A stretch of 64,000 bases of DNA from assembly GCF_000336955.1 (NCBI RefSeq), contig NZ_AOLI01000033.1:1-64000 (forward strand), given 5' to 3'. The notes under the pieces were generated by a model that worked only from the letters and a program-made list of their open reading frames with translations, did not search any database and had not been told where the DNA came from. Shown in pieces: positions 43,491 through 51,343 of this stretch; position 1 is the stretch's first letter; every line of letters begins with the position of its first letter. Position numbers and translations under genes: made by a program. This DNA comes from Haloferax larsenii JCM 13917 (GTDB lineage: Archaea > Halobacteriota > Halobacteria > Halobacteriales > Haloferacaceae).

Positions 43491-43497
43491 TTTTATT
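43491..43497 (+). promoter_or_regulatory. TATA-like box upstream of leader ORF 43521
   Basis: TTTTATT with centre 27 bp before the ATG at 43521, not before the ATG of the main gene at 43598. Confidence 0.6.
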
Positions 43498-43520
43498 CGC
43501 TGCGTGTGACCTCCGGGCTA

Positions 43521-43601
43521 ATGACGACCCACGGGCACCACACGGGCGACACTCGAACACCACACGGGCGGCGACCCAACACGGTTCGGGGAGACAGATG
43601 A
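43521..43601 (+). CDS. Putative 26-residue leader peptide
   Basis: The ATG is 27 bp after the TATA box, as for a leaderless mRNA. The peptide (MTTHGHHTGDTRTPHGRRPN..) is rich in His, Thr and Arg. Its stop codon TGA overlaps the ATG of the following gene (ATGA at 43598-43601), so ribosomes ending the leader could start the main gene. The three CACGGGC boxes inside it are 11 and 22 bp apart. Confidence 0.45.
   Translation: MTTHGHHTGDTRTPHGRRPNTVRGDR
43530..43569. repeat. Three CACGGGC boxes, helically phased
   Basis: CACGGGC begins at 43530, 43541 and 43563, that is 11 and 22 bases apart (one and two turns). The last two are part of the 13-bp direct repeat CACCACACGGGCG at 43536-43548 and 43558-43570. 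This may be operator DNA as well as leader-peptide coding. Confidence 0.5.
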
Positions 43602-44086
43602 GTGAGGAGACCTACGACGAGTTGGCAGGCGTCGTCGACCTCTTCGGCGCACTCACTCGCGAGGAACTCGAAGACGCGCTGGACGAACTGGCATTCAAAC
43701 AGGGACACGAAACCGACACCGACGCACTCGCTGGTACGATTTCGGACGCTGTGGACGCGTACTACCTCGTCCCGTACGAGTCGGACGAAGCCGATGCCGA
43801 GTTGCTGACGGTTGGCCCGGTGGCCTTCCCGACGCTTCCACCGCGAGCAGAGGACCTCCCGCACATCCTCGACTATCCGACCCGCACGGTCCCCCGCGAC
43901 GAACTGGTCGAGCAGGTCGAAGGCCGACTTCGAACCGCGGCGGCGAAAGCCGTCTCGTCGGGAGACACCGACGAGGCCGCTCGACTGCTCGATATTACCT
44001 ACGACCTCGAAGCGTGGGCAGACACCGACGTCGCCTCGATTCGCGACCGTCTGGACGCAGCATTGGCAGAAGAGGGGCAGGCCTAA
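43598..44086 (+). CDS. Uncharacterised acidic protein
   Basis: A 162-residue cytosolic acidic, helical protein. The N-terminal helices (ELAGVVDLFGALTREELEDALDELAFKQG) suggest a small helical domain. A central YYLVPYESDEADAEL stretch follows, then LPPRAEDLPHILDYP and a C-terminal helical pair. No motif links it to an activity. The nudix gene starts 30 bases downstream on the same strand. Its start overlaps the putative leader ORF stop. Confidence 0.82.
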   Translation: MSEETYDELAGVVDLFGALTREELEDALDELAFKQGHETDTDALAGTISDAVDAYYLVPYESDEADAELLTVGPVAFPTLPPRAEDLPHILDYPTRTVPRDELVEQVEGRLRTAAAKAVSSGDTDEAARLLDITYDLEAWADTDVASIRDRLDAALAEEGQA

Positions 44087-44115
44087 GTCGCGTCGCCGCT
44101 TTCTCTGTCGTGACG

Positions 44116-44712
44116 ATGGACCTCGCGAGAGTCGCCCAACACGACCCGGAGACTGTCGAGGCGGGGCGGCACGCAGCGGTCATCGCGCCGGTCGTGATGC
44201 GTGACGACCGGCCGCACGTGCTGTTCACGAAGCGAGCCGACCACCTCGGCGAACATCCCGGGCAGATGAGCTTCCCCGGCGGTGGGCGCGAGCCCAGCGA
44301 TGTAGACCTCAGAGCGACCGCACTCCGCGAGGCCAACGAAGAAATCGGACTTCGGGCGGACGAACCCGCGTTTTACGGCCGCCTCGACGATATCCTCACG
44401 GTGACGGACTACGCGGTCTCGCCGTTCGTCGCCACAATTCCCGACCGAGAGTACGAGCCAGACGACCGCGAGGTCGCGGAAATCGCCGTCCTCTCGGTCG
44501 ACGACCTGACCGACCGCACGAACTACGAATCCGAACTCCGCGACCACCCACAGTACGGTGAGATTCGACTCCACTTCTTCCACGTCGACGGCTACACCGT
44601 CTGGGGTGCGACCGGTCGGATGCTCGTGCAACTTCTCGAACTCACGACCGACTGGGAAGTCCCGCCCGAAGTCGACCGCGTGGTCGACCCGGACGCCGAT
44701 TTTCGGGTGTAG
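44116..44712 (+). CDS. CoA-pyrophosphatase-like Nudix hydrolase
   Basis: A 198-residue Nudix enzyme that removes pyrophosphate-linked moieties. The family's UPF0035 prefix VLFTKRADHLGEHPGQMSFPGG precedes the Nudix box region GGGREPSDVDLRATALREANEEIG, which matches the NUDT7/8-like CoA pyrophosphatase group (with Asp in place of the usual Glu before the REANEE helix). The likely substrate is coenzyme A or an acyl-CoA, split to phosphopantetheine and 3',5'-ADP. ATG at 44116. Confidence 0.93.
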   Translation: MDLARVAQHDPETVEAGRHAAVIAPVVMRDDRPHVLFTKRADHLGEHPGQMSFPGGGREPSDVDLRATALREANEEIGLRADEPAFYGRLDDILTVTDYAVSPFVATIPDREYEPDDREVAEIAVLSVDDLTDRTNYESELRDHPQYGEIRLHFFHVDGYTVWGATGRMLVQLLELTTDWEVPPEVDRVVDPDADFRV

Positions 44713-44851
44713 TGTCGCGACTCGGAGCACTCGTTTAGTTTCTCAGAGCCACCGCCTCACCAGTCACGGTAAAACGCAGTAAAAAATCGCTTCGTCACGG
44801 CTGCGCCCGCGAGTACCTCGGCCGCGAAGCCGAGGAGATAACGTCCCCGGT

Positions 44852-45382
44852 TCAGCCGAGGATGTACTTCAGGATGGGGCGCTGGCGGACGAACTCCATC
44901 TTCTCGACGATGGCGTCGAGGCCGTAGATTCGTCCCGCGGCGAGGGTGCCGACGATGACGAACATCAGGAGGCCGAAGAGGTCGCCGTTGACGTAGCCGT
45001 GCGCCCAGTCGGCGTTCCCGAGGTAGAAGAACACCATCAGGAAGCCACCGAAGAAGGCGGCCAGGCGGGTCAGGAGACCGACCATGATTCCAAGGCCGAT
45101 GAGGAACTCACCGGCGGGAATCATGAAGTTCGTAAGCTCCAGCATCCACGGCGTGTTGGCGGCCCACACGAGGAAGCCGTGAATCGGCGCGCCCTCGGCT
45201 CCGTGAATCATCCAGCCCGAAGCGTCGAACGCCTCGGGGCCGACGAGCTTGGTCCAGCCAGCGTGGAGGAACCAGTAGCCCGTCAGCAGACGGACGAGAA
45301 CGAGGACGTAGCCGGTGACGCCCTCCGAGTAGTCGAAGTTCATGCGGTTCCCCATCATCTCGATTTGTGCGGGTTCAGCCAT
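44852..45382 (-). CDS. DoxX family membrane protein
   Basis: A 176-residue protein with four transmembrane helices (about residues 22-42, 78-100, 105-125, 132-150) and the DoxX motif region VRLLTGYWFLHAGWTKL followed by LELTNFMIPAGEFLIGLGIMVG. DoxX proteins are quinone-linked membrane proteins that act with oxidoreductases; the exact role in this gene is unknown. An AAGGTG lies eight bases before the ATG, so it has a short leader; a TATA-like TTTATATGG is about 40 bp upstream. Confidence 0.92.
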   Translation of the reverse strand: MAEPAQIEMMGNRMNFDYSEGVTGYVLVLVRLLTGYWFLHAGWTKLVGPEAFDASGWMIHGAEGAPIHGFLVWAANTPWMLELTNFMIPAGEFLIGLGIMVGLLTRLAAFFGGFLMVFFYLGNADWAHGYVNGDLFGLLMFVIVGTLAAGRIYGLDAIVEKMEFVRQRPILKYILG

Positions 45383-45634
45383 CGTAGTTCACCTTACAAT
45401 TGAACCGTCGGCCGAGAAGACCATATAAAGGGTGTGTGGTTTTCGACTCCATGGAACTGGGAACGAGCGAAATCGATTGTCGAAGCTCGTACTTCGTATT
45501 CGACTGACTTTTACACCACTCCGAATATGTTCGATATCGAATCGTGGTGTTTCGAGTCTCGTACTAGCTGGTATCTCGGATGTCAACTGTTCTCATGACA
45601 GCTAGAGTAGCAGCTCTCGACTGCCTCACTCGGG
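45383..45634. other. Intergenic region with an inverted repeat
   Basis: About 250 bases without a credible gene between doxX and the TATA of the next gene. It holds the doxX promoter (TTTATATGG) and the inverted repeat described below. Confidence 0.5.
45513..45550. repeat. Nested inverted repeat around TTCGATATCGAA
   Basis: TTCGATATCGAA (45530-45541) is a perfect 12-bp palindrome. It lies inside a wider repeat with ACACCA at 45513-45518 and TGGTGT at 45545-45550. This could be an operator for the divergent transcripts or a hairpin. Confidence 0.5.
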
Positions 45635-45642
45635 TATATAAA
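45635..45642 (+). promoter_or_regulatory. TATA-like box upstream of leader ORF 45664
   Basis: TATATAAA with centre about 26 bp before the ATG at 45664. The nearer main-gene ATG at 45773 has no such box. Confidence 0.6.
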
Positions 45643-45663
45643 TGGTCTCCGGAGTCGCCAGCG

Positions 45664-45768
45664 ATGCCGTCACCGATAGGGTTTTGGCGTCATCTGCGCT
45701 ATCCGGTAGCACATGGTCGCACAGACGATGGATCGCGTTCCGCGACGGTACTGAAACTTTTGTGGTGA
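45664..45768 (+). CDS. Putative 34-residue leader peptide
   Basis: The ATG fits a leaderless start after the TATATAAA box. The peptide (MPSPIGFWRHLRYPVAHGRT..) is mildly basic. Its TGA stop is four bases before the ATG of the next gene, so translation could be coupled. It has no family I know. Confidence 0.4.
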   Translation: MPSPIGFWRHLRYPVAHGRTDDGSRSATVLKLLW

Positions 45769-45772
45769 TAGC

Positions 45773-46555
45773 ATGCTGACCGCCGAGCGTGCGGTCTCGA
45801 AAGCAGGATTGGACGCAGTCGCACTCAAACCCAAAGAGTGCGACGTGCGTCGGGCGCTCGACATCCCGCTCGACGTCGTCGCCATCGACTACGAGGGCCG
45901 GAATCACCTCCCGGCGTCGTCGGTCCTCGAAGAACTCGCGACGGAGAAAGAGGTCCGTCTGACGACGCCCGTCCGAGCGGACGGGTTCGACCCGCTCGGT
46001 GACGACTCGTTGTACGAGTGGCTCCCCGACGGCGTTCGGCAGGTGCTCGTCGCCGGCCACGGCGCCTATCTGACCGACGACGAGAAGCGACGGCCGATTG
46101 CGCCTCGCCTCCGGGCGGCCAGAGAGCGCGCGCCGGACGCGTGGGTCGGCACCGAAGGAATCGAGCGCATCGCGCTCGCCGCGGGCGGCACGCAGTACGA
46201 ACTCCTCTCGCGGTCGACACGGCGGGACGTTCGCGCGCTCCGCTCGGCCGGATTCGACGGCGAAATCGCCGTCTACGCGCCGACGGTCCTCACCGACGAC
46301 GAGGACGAAATCCTCGACGCCGTCGGTGCCTACGTCTCGCGGCGGCGACCCGTCACTCGGGCACTTCCCGACGACGCCGCCACCGACTCGTCGGCCGACG
46401 GTCGCGCCCGCGAGGTACTGCTGAAAGCGGCGAAAGACTACGCCCTCATCGGCTCGGTCGCGGACGTCCGCGGCCGTGTCGACGAACTGCGCGAGACGGG
46501 CGTCGACATCTTCGTCGGCTATCCGGCCCGCGGAGTCGACGAGTTCGTCGGGTAG
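45773..46555 (+). CDS. Uncharacterised barrel-like protein with a luciferase-type C-terminal motif
   Basis: A 260-residue cytosolic protein. The early segments (DAVALKPKECDVRRAL, DVVAIDYEGRNHLPAS) are followed by VLVAGHGAYLTDDEKRRP, VGTEGIERIALAAGG and a C-terminal part DYALIGSVADVRGRVDELRETGVDIFVGYPARG. The last part resembles the end of luciferase-like F420-dependent monooxygenases (GSxxxVxxRVxELxxxGVD), suggesting a TIM-barrel protein, but the usual F420 contacts cannot be identified. I do not know its reaction. Confidence 0.75.
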   Translation: MLTAERAVSKAGLDAVALKPKECDVRRALDIPLDVVAIDYEGRNHLPASSVLEELATEKEVRLTTPVRADGFDPLGDDSLYEWLPDGVRQVLVAGHGAYLTDDEKRRPIAPRLRAARERAPDAWVGTEGIERIALAAGGTQYELLSRSTRRDVRALRSAGFDGEIAVYAPTVLTDDEDEILDAVGAYVSRRRPVTRALPDDAATDSSADGRAREVLLKAAKDYALIGSVADVRGRVDELRETGVDIFVGYPARGVDEFVG

Positions 46556-46886
46556 TCGGACACGTCGCTCACACGCACTCGATTCCGTTTTTTCGCTGCT
46601 CGTACCGTGCTGCGTTCAGCGCGTGTCGACGACTACCAACTGCGTCCGGCGTGTTCAGACGGTTGCCAGTTCGAGTACCGGAGGTGTTTTACGCGGCCAC
46701 CGGAGAAGACAAGTGACGGCACGGTTGGACGGCTCCTTTCGACCCACGTGGTTTCCACGCGGGTTACTGCTGGCCAACCTACCCCGTCTCTCTAAAACTG
46801 TGAGCGACTGCGACGTGCGCTCGACGATGCTCCTACACGACCGACGAGCAACGGCTATTCAAGTCACTCGCCGACCCAAACCGGGT
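46556..46886. other. Intergenic region without a recognised gene
   Basis: About 330 bases between the barrel-like protein and the FAD oxidoreductase. It has a T-run at 46588-46593 close to the upstream stop. I find no tRNA or other recognised RNA and no convincing small ORF. Confidence 0.5.
46588..46593 (+). terminator. T-run after gene 45773
   Basis: Six consecutive T, about 33 bases after the stop codon, consistent with an archaeal terminator. Confidence 0.4.
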
Positions 46887-48014
46887 ATGGACGTTCCCGA
46901 GCGAGTCGCGGTCGTCGGTGCGGGCGCGGTCGGTCTCACGACCGCGTACGACCTCGCCGCCCGCGGCGCGGCTGTGACAGTCTTCGAACGAGGCACTCCA
47001 GGGTCAGGAATGACGGGTCGCGCGGCTGGCATCTGCTACGACGCCTATGCTGAGGACGTGGACGTAACGGTTGCAGACCGGGCGATGCGTCGATTCAGGG
47101 AGTTGGACGGCGACCGCGAATTCGAGTTCTACGAAGTGCCGTACGTCTTTCTCGCGCGCGAGGGCGACGACGCTGGCGCGACCGCCCTCTCGGAAGCGGT
47201 CGACCGAATGCGGGTCCACGACCGGTCGGTCGAACTCGTCGACGCCGACGAATTGGGCGAGCGTTTCTCCATTCGCACCGACGACGTGGGTCTCGCGGGT
47301 GTGAGCGACAGCGCCGGCTGGGCGGACCCGAAGGCGTACGTCGACCTGTTCGTCGAGAAGTGCGAAGCCGAAGGCGTCGAGTTCCGTGTCGGCGAGGCGG
47401 TCTCGATTCGAACCGACCCACCGGGTGTCGTCGGAGGGGATGGCGAGCGTGTCTTCGACTACGACGCAGTGGTCGTCGCGGCGGGCGTCCACTCGCGCGC
47501 GATACTCGCCGCGGCAGGATATCCAATCGCACTCAAGCCCTACCGAGCACAGGCGCTCGTCGCCGAGTGCGACTACGACGGGCCGACCGTCTACGACGCC
47601 ACCGACGGGTCGTACCTTCGGCCGCATCCCGCCGGTGTTCTCGCCGGCGACGGCGTCGAAGCGGTCGAAGCGGACTTCGACGACTGGGACCCGGCCGCAG
47701 ACGACTGGTTCGTCGCAGAGTCGACCGCCGCCGTCCGCCACCGAACCGAGACCGCCCCGACAGTCGAGCGAGCGTGGGCGGGGCTTTGCGGGGCGACGCC
47801 GGACCGGAATCCGCTGGTCGGCGCTGTCGCGTCGGGTGTCTACGTCGCAACCGGCTGGCACGGCCACGGGTTCATGTGGGCACCCGCAATCGGCGAACTG
47901 CTCGCGGCCGACGTGCTCGGCGCTGACGAGTCAGTTCCAGATTCGTTCGACCCCTGTCGATTCGACGGAGACGAGGAGTTCGAGGTCGTCGAGGGGATGA
48001 CGCTCGACGAGTGA
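46887..48014 (+). CDS. FAD-dependent oxidoreductase (DAO-type)
   Basis: A 375-residue flavoprotein of the D-amino-acid-oxidase/glycine-oxidase fold. The FAD-binding start reads VAVVGAGAVGLTTAYDLAARGAAVTVFERG, followed by SGMTGRAAGICYDAYAED in place of the common Ser-His start. DYDAVVVAAGVHSRAIL is the second nucleotide-binding motif, and GVYVATGWHGHGFMWAPAIGELLAADVL the typical C-terminal FAD-binding element. Substrate unknown, likely a small amino or hydroxy acid. ATG at 46887. Confidence 0.93.
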   Translation: MDVPERVAVVGAGAVGLTTAYDLAARGAAVTVFERGTPGSGMTGRAAGICYDAYAEDVDVTVADRAMRRFRELDGDREFEFYEVPYVFLAREGDDAGATALSEAVDRMRVHDRSVELVDADELGERFSIRTDDVGLAGVSDSAGWADPKAYVDLFVEKCEAEGVEFRVGEAVSIRTDPPGVVGGDGERVFDYDAVVVAAGVHSRAILAAAGYPIALKPYRAQALVAECDYDGPTVYDATDGSYLRPHPAGVLAGDGVEAVEADFDDWDPAADDWFVAESTAAVRHRTETAPTVERAWAGLCGATPDRNPLVGAVASGVYVATGWHGHGFMWAPAIGELLAADVLGADESVPDSFDPCRFDGDEEFEVVEGMTLDE

Positions 48015-48060
48015 GTCGCAGTCGGTGTTCGGGCTTTTCAGGCGTCTTGGTCGTCTACTT

Positions 48061-48570
48061 TTAGGCGTCGTGGTCGTCGTGATCGTCGAGGACGTCTACG
48101 TCGTCGTCCGGGCGCGAGACGTCCGCTGAGTGGTCGTCGTCCGTCTCGGCTTCCTCGTCGTTTTCTTCGGTAACGTGGATGTCGCTGGCGGAGCCGTCTT
48201 TGGGAATCTCGACCTGCAGCGTGCCGTTTTTCTTGACGGTCGCGGTCGCCTCGGCGGCTTCGACGTTGGCGTCGGAGGGGAGTTTGGCACTGCCGGAGAG
48301 CGTGAGGCCGCGGCCGGGGAAACGCATCTCGAATCCCTCGTGGAAGTCGCGGAAGCGGTCGATTCGAATCTCGACTTCTCCTTCGAGGAATCGCACTTGG
48401 ACGTCTTCGCTGCGGGCGTCGGGGGCGTCGAAGACGACGAGATAGGCGTCTTCGGATTCGAGGAGGTCGTACGCGAGCGGCTTTCGCTCTTGCATCTGGC
48501 TCACGCCGCGGCCGACGCGTTCGAGGACGGCGTTGGCGGCCGACTCACCGAACTTTCGGAGGTCGCTCAT
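48061..48570 (-). CDS. Hsp20/alpha-crystallin-like small heat shock protein
   Basis: A 169-residue protein with an alpha-crystallin domain at about residues 35-125: AYDLLESEDAYLVVFDAPDA, VQVRFLEGEVEIRIDRFRD, MRFPGRGLTLSGSAKLPSDANVEAAEATATVKKNGTLQVEIPKD (given in parts). The GRGLTLSGSAKLP motif is the alpha-crystallin signature. The C-terminal 40 residues are very acidic and His-rich. Predicted holdase chaperone. Its ATG overlaps the stop of the upstream zinc-ribbon gene by four bases (48567-48570), so both are expressed together. Confidence 0.9.
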   Translation of the reverse strand: MSDLRKFGESAANAVLERVGRGVSQMQERKPLAYDLLESEDAYLVVFDAPDARSEDVQVRFLEGEVEIRIDRFRDFHEGFEMRFPGRGLTLSGSAKLPSDANVEAAEATATVKKNGTLQVEIPKDGSASDIHVTEENDEEAETDDDHSADVSRPDDDVDVLDDHDDHDA

Positions 48571-48725
48571 AGCGCTATCTCCTCCAGGAACTGCCCCTCA
48601 CCACAGTACGGGCAGGTAAAGTCCGCCACCGTCGTGTCGTCGGGCATGTCGTAGGTGTAGTGCAACTCGAACATGTCGAGTTCGCAGTCCGCGTTGGCGC
48701 ACTTGACTTCGAGGGTCGCGGGCAT
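48567..48725 (-). CDS. Small zinc-ribbon protein
   Basis: A 52-residue protein with two metal-ligand pairs, KCANADCE (Cys-x4-Cys-like spacing) and TCPYCGEG (CPxCG), forming a zinc ribbon. The middle is an amphipathic stretch (LDMFELHYTYDMPDDTT). The function is unknown; such microproteins are common regulators in haloarchaea. I take the ATG at 48725; the frame is open to 48752. It is upstream of, and overlaps, the Hsp20 gene. Confidence 0.82.
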   Translation of the reverse strand: MPATLEVKCANADCELDMFELHYTYDMPDDTTVADFTCPYCGEGQFLEEIAL

Positions 48726-48810
48726 AGGGGTTGGTTGCGCTCCCACGCCCATAAACGCGCTGGAGGCGGAAGGTGCGTGCTGTCGGTCGATGTCGGTACG
48801 CTCCGCTCTG

Positions 48811-48852
48811 GTGTGTGACTCGGCTGCTCCGGTGTGTGACTCGGCTGCTCCG
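48811..48852. repeat. Two perfect 21-bp tandem repeats
   Basis: GTGTGTGACTCGGCTGCTCC plus one G, copies at 48811-48831 and 48832-48852, directly upstream of the radical SAM gene and outside any gene. Likely a recent duplication, possibly of a regulatory site. Confidence 0.85.
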
Positions 48853-48901
48853 ACAACTCGCGACCGGTTCCGTTTTCAGCGTCGAACTCGAACCCCGACC
48901 A

Positions 48902-50599
48902 ATGACTGACCCCGCCGACCTCACTGTGACCATCGTCGACGGGTACGTGGACGAACCGGCGCACTTCGGCGTGCCGCCGTACATCTCGACGTATCCGCGA
49001 TTCACCGCCGGGGCGCTGGTCGACGCGGGCGTCTCCGAGTCCAACGTTGTCTACCACACCATCGACGAACTCCGCGAGGACCGACAGAAGTGGCGCGACG
49101 TCGCCGACGCCGACTTGATGATTTACATCGGCGGGATGACCGTCCCCGGAAAGTACGTCGGCGGTACCCCGGCCGAACCCGACGAAGTCCGCGAACTCGC
49201 GTGGGTCGCCGAGGGAACAGCGCTGATGGGTGGCCCGATTCGCTTCGGCGTCGGCGAGGAGAACGCCGGCGCACAGGACATGGAGCGCAAGAACCTCGAC
49301 TACGACTTCGTCGCCAAAGGCGACATCGAGGCGGCCGCCTACGACCTCGTCGACTCCGGCCTCGAAGGCTTCGGCAACCGAATGCGTGACAACGAGGAAC
49401 TCGACCGCTGGGCCGCCAAAGGCGCGTTCGTGGTCGAACAACACCCGAATCACCCCGAGTATCTCATCTGCGAGATGGAGACTTCCCGGGGCTGTGCCTA
49501 TCGGTGTTCGTTCTGTACCGAACCGCTGTACGGGAATCCCGCGTTCCGCACCGCTGACTCCGTCGTGAAAGAGGTCGAGAACCTCTACAACCGCGGTGCG
49601 CGACACTTCCGTCTCGGCCGACAGGCCGACATCCTCGCGTTCGGCGGCGACGGCGAAGCTCCGAACCCGGACGCCCTCCGCCGACTCTACGGTGGCATTC
49701 GCGAAGTCGCACCCGACCTCGGAACACTCCACCTCGACAACGTCAACCCCATCACCATCGTCGGGTGGCCCGAGAAGTCCCGCGAGGCGCTGCGCATCAT
49801 CGCCGAGCACAACACCGCGGGCGACACTGCCGCGTTCGGTCTCGAATCGGCCGACCCCGTGGTCCAAGAGGAGAACAACCTCAACGTCTCCGCCGAGGAG
49901 TGCTTCCAGGCGGTCAAAATCGTCAACGAGGTCGCCGGCTGGCGTCCCGGTGACGACCCGGCAGACGCCCCCACACACGGCCCGGATGCCGCCGACCGAC
50001 TGCCGAAGCTCCTCCCTGGAATTAACCTCCTGCACGGTCTGAAAGGCGAACGCGAGGAGACGTTCGAGCACAACAAACAGTTCCTCCAGCGTGTCTACGA
50101 CGAGGGCCTGATGGTCCGCCGTATCAACATCCGGCAGGTCATGGCCTTCGACGGGACCGACATGTCCGACACCGGTGCAGACATCGCCCGCGACCACAAG
50201 CAACTGTTCCAGGAGTACAAACAGGAGGTCCGCGAGGAAATCGACCGGCCGATGCTCCGTCGGGTCGCACCGCCGGGAACCGTCCTCCCGAACGTCCATC
50301 TGGAGTACCACCAAGACGGTCGAACCTTCGGCCGCCAACTCGGAACGTACCCGCTCCTCGTGGGGATTCCGGGCGAGTTGGAACTCGGCCAGACCATCGA
50401 CGCCGCCGTCGTCGACCACGGCTACCGGTCGGTTACGGGCGTCCCGTACCCGATGGACCTCAACGAAGCGTCGATGGACGAACTCACTGCGATTCCGGGA
50501 ATCGGTCGGTCGACGGCCGGTGACATCGTGGTGAACCGCCCCTACGAGACTCCCGACGAGGCCCCGACCAAAGCGAATCTCTCGAAGTACGTTCGATAG
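48902..50599 (+). CDS. Radical SAM protein with C-terminal helix-hairpin-helix
   Basis: A 565-residue protein. The N-terminal domain (about 1-185) resembles a B12-binding-like Rossmann fold (VTIVDGYVDEP, IYIGGMTVPGKYVGG). The radical SAM core carries the cluster motif CAYRCSFC (Cys198, Cys202, Cys205), followed by RLGRQADILAFGGDGE and LHLDNVNPITIVGWPEKS. The C-terminus (about 517-560) is a helix-hairpin-helix reading LNEASMDELTAIPGIGRSTA, often DNA- or RNA-binding, so the target may be a nucleic acid. Reaction unknown. ATG at 48902; a frame to 48773 is open but unlikely. Confidence 0.9.
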   Translation: MTDPADLTVTIVDGYVDEPAHFGVPPYISTYPRFTAGALVDAGVSESNVVYHTIDELREDRQKWRDVADADLMIYIGGMTVPGKYVGGTPAEPDEVRELAWVAEGTALMGGPIRFGVGEENAGAQDMERKNLDYDFVAKGDIEAAAYDLVDSGLEGFGNRMRDNEELDRWAAKGAFVVEQHPNHPEYLICEMETSRGCAYRCSFCTEPLYGNPAFRTADSVVKEVENLYNRGARHFRLGRQADILAFGGDGEAPNPDALRRLYGGIREVAPDLGTLHLDNVNPITIVGWPEKSREALRIIAEHNTAGDTAAFGLESADPVVQEENNLNVSAEECFQAVKIVNEVAGWRPGDDPADAPTHGPDAADRLPKLLPGINLLHGLKGEREETFEHNKQFLQRVYDEGLMVRRINIRQVMAFDGTDMSDTGADIARDHKQLFQEYKQEVREEIDRPMLRRVAPPGTVLPNVHLEYHQDGRTFGRQLGTYPLLVGIPGELELGQTIDAAVVDHGYRSVTGVPYPMDLNEASMDELTAIPGIGRSTAGDIVVNRPYETPDEAPTKANLSKYVR

Positions 50600-50877
50600 C
50601 TGTTTGAGCGCTTCTTCCTGTTTTCTTCACTTGAATCGGTGCTCTGTGTTCACTCGAAATCGTGGTGGGGTGTTCGTCCGTCGCGAGGGGAGTTCACTTG
50701 TACCGGTGGTCTGTCCACGTACGATACGGTTCGGCCTCGCGTTCTCAGAAGCATCCTCCGGTTTCGCGGCTCGCGAGAGAAGCGACGGCTCCGGTTCAGT
50801 GTGATTGCCGGCCGAGGTGGTGTGAGAAATACTCGTCGACGAGATGTACAGACGCTAATTCCGAAAGAAACGACGGA
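50600..50877. other. Intergenic region without recognised elements
   Basis: About 280 bases between the radical SAM gene and the convergent TRAM gene. I see no RNA gene, repeat or convincing small ORF. Confidence 0.45.
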
Positions 50878-51282
50878 TTAGAAGTCTTCGTCGACGACTT
50901 CGCCGACGGCGAAGTTGGATTTGACTTCCGTAATCTCGACTTTCACGCGCTCGCCGATTTCGGTTCCGGGGACGATGATGACGTAGCCACGCTCGACGCG
51001 GGCGATACCGTCACCTTGCTTGCCGATATCCTCGATTTCGACGTAGCGGAGTTCCCCGGTTTCGACGGGGGGTTGTGGTTCGGCAGACGGTGTCGCACCG
51101 CCGCTCGGTTCTGACGTCGTCGTCTCTGAGTCGGTACGAGAGATGAGAGCAACGCGATACGTCTCGCCGGGTTCGACCGTCCCGGTTTCGACCTCGCGGC
51201 GAGGAATCTCGACGACGTATCGGTCGTCCTCGGCGCGAACATCCGCGTTGAACAGACACAGGAGTTTATCTGAGATTTCCAC
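50878..51282 (-). CDS. TRAM domain protein
   Basis: A 134-residue protein with a C-terminal TRAM domain (about residues 75-134): TGELRYVEIEDIGKQGDGIARVERGYVIIVPGTEIGERVKVEITEVKSNFAVGEVV (in parts), a beta-barrel that binds RNA. The N-terminal half is a short beta-rich segment (EISDKLLCLFNADVRAEDDRY) with a disordered Ser/Thr/Pro linker. Archaeal TRAM proteins act as cold-shock-like RNA chaperones. Convergent with the radical SAM gene. Confidence 0.92.
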   Translation of the reverse strand: MEISDKLLCLFNADVRAEDDRYVVEIPRREVETGTVEPGETYRVALISRTDSETTTSEPSGGATPSAEPQPPVETGELRYVEIEDIGKQGDGIARVERGYVIIVPGTEIGERVKVEITEVKSNFAVGEVVDEDF

Positions 51283-51343
51283 CGTTAGACCTCCACATAT
51301 AGGTCAGTTCGAAGTCTTAAAGATGTACCGCCGTCAGTGGATT

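Noticed and set aside
46556-46886. Possible structured RNA (tRNA-like T-loop GTTCGAGTAC near 46670)
   Set aside because: No matching acceptor, D or anticodon stems could be formed; only the loop-like string is present.
50639-50881. An 80-residue plus-strand frame after the radical SAM gene
   Set aside because: Basic composition, no promoter at the right distance and no recognised motif; it also runs into the convergent TRAM gene.
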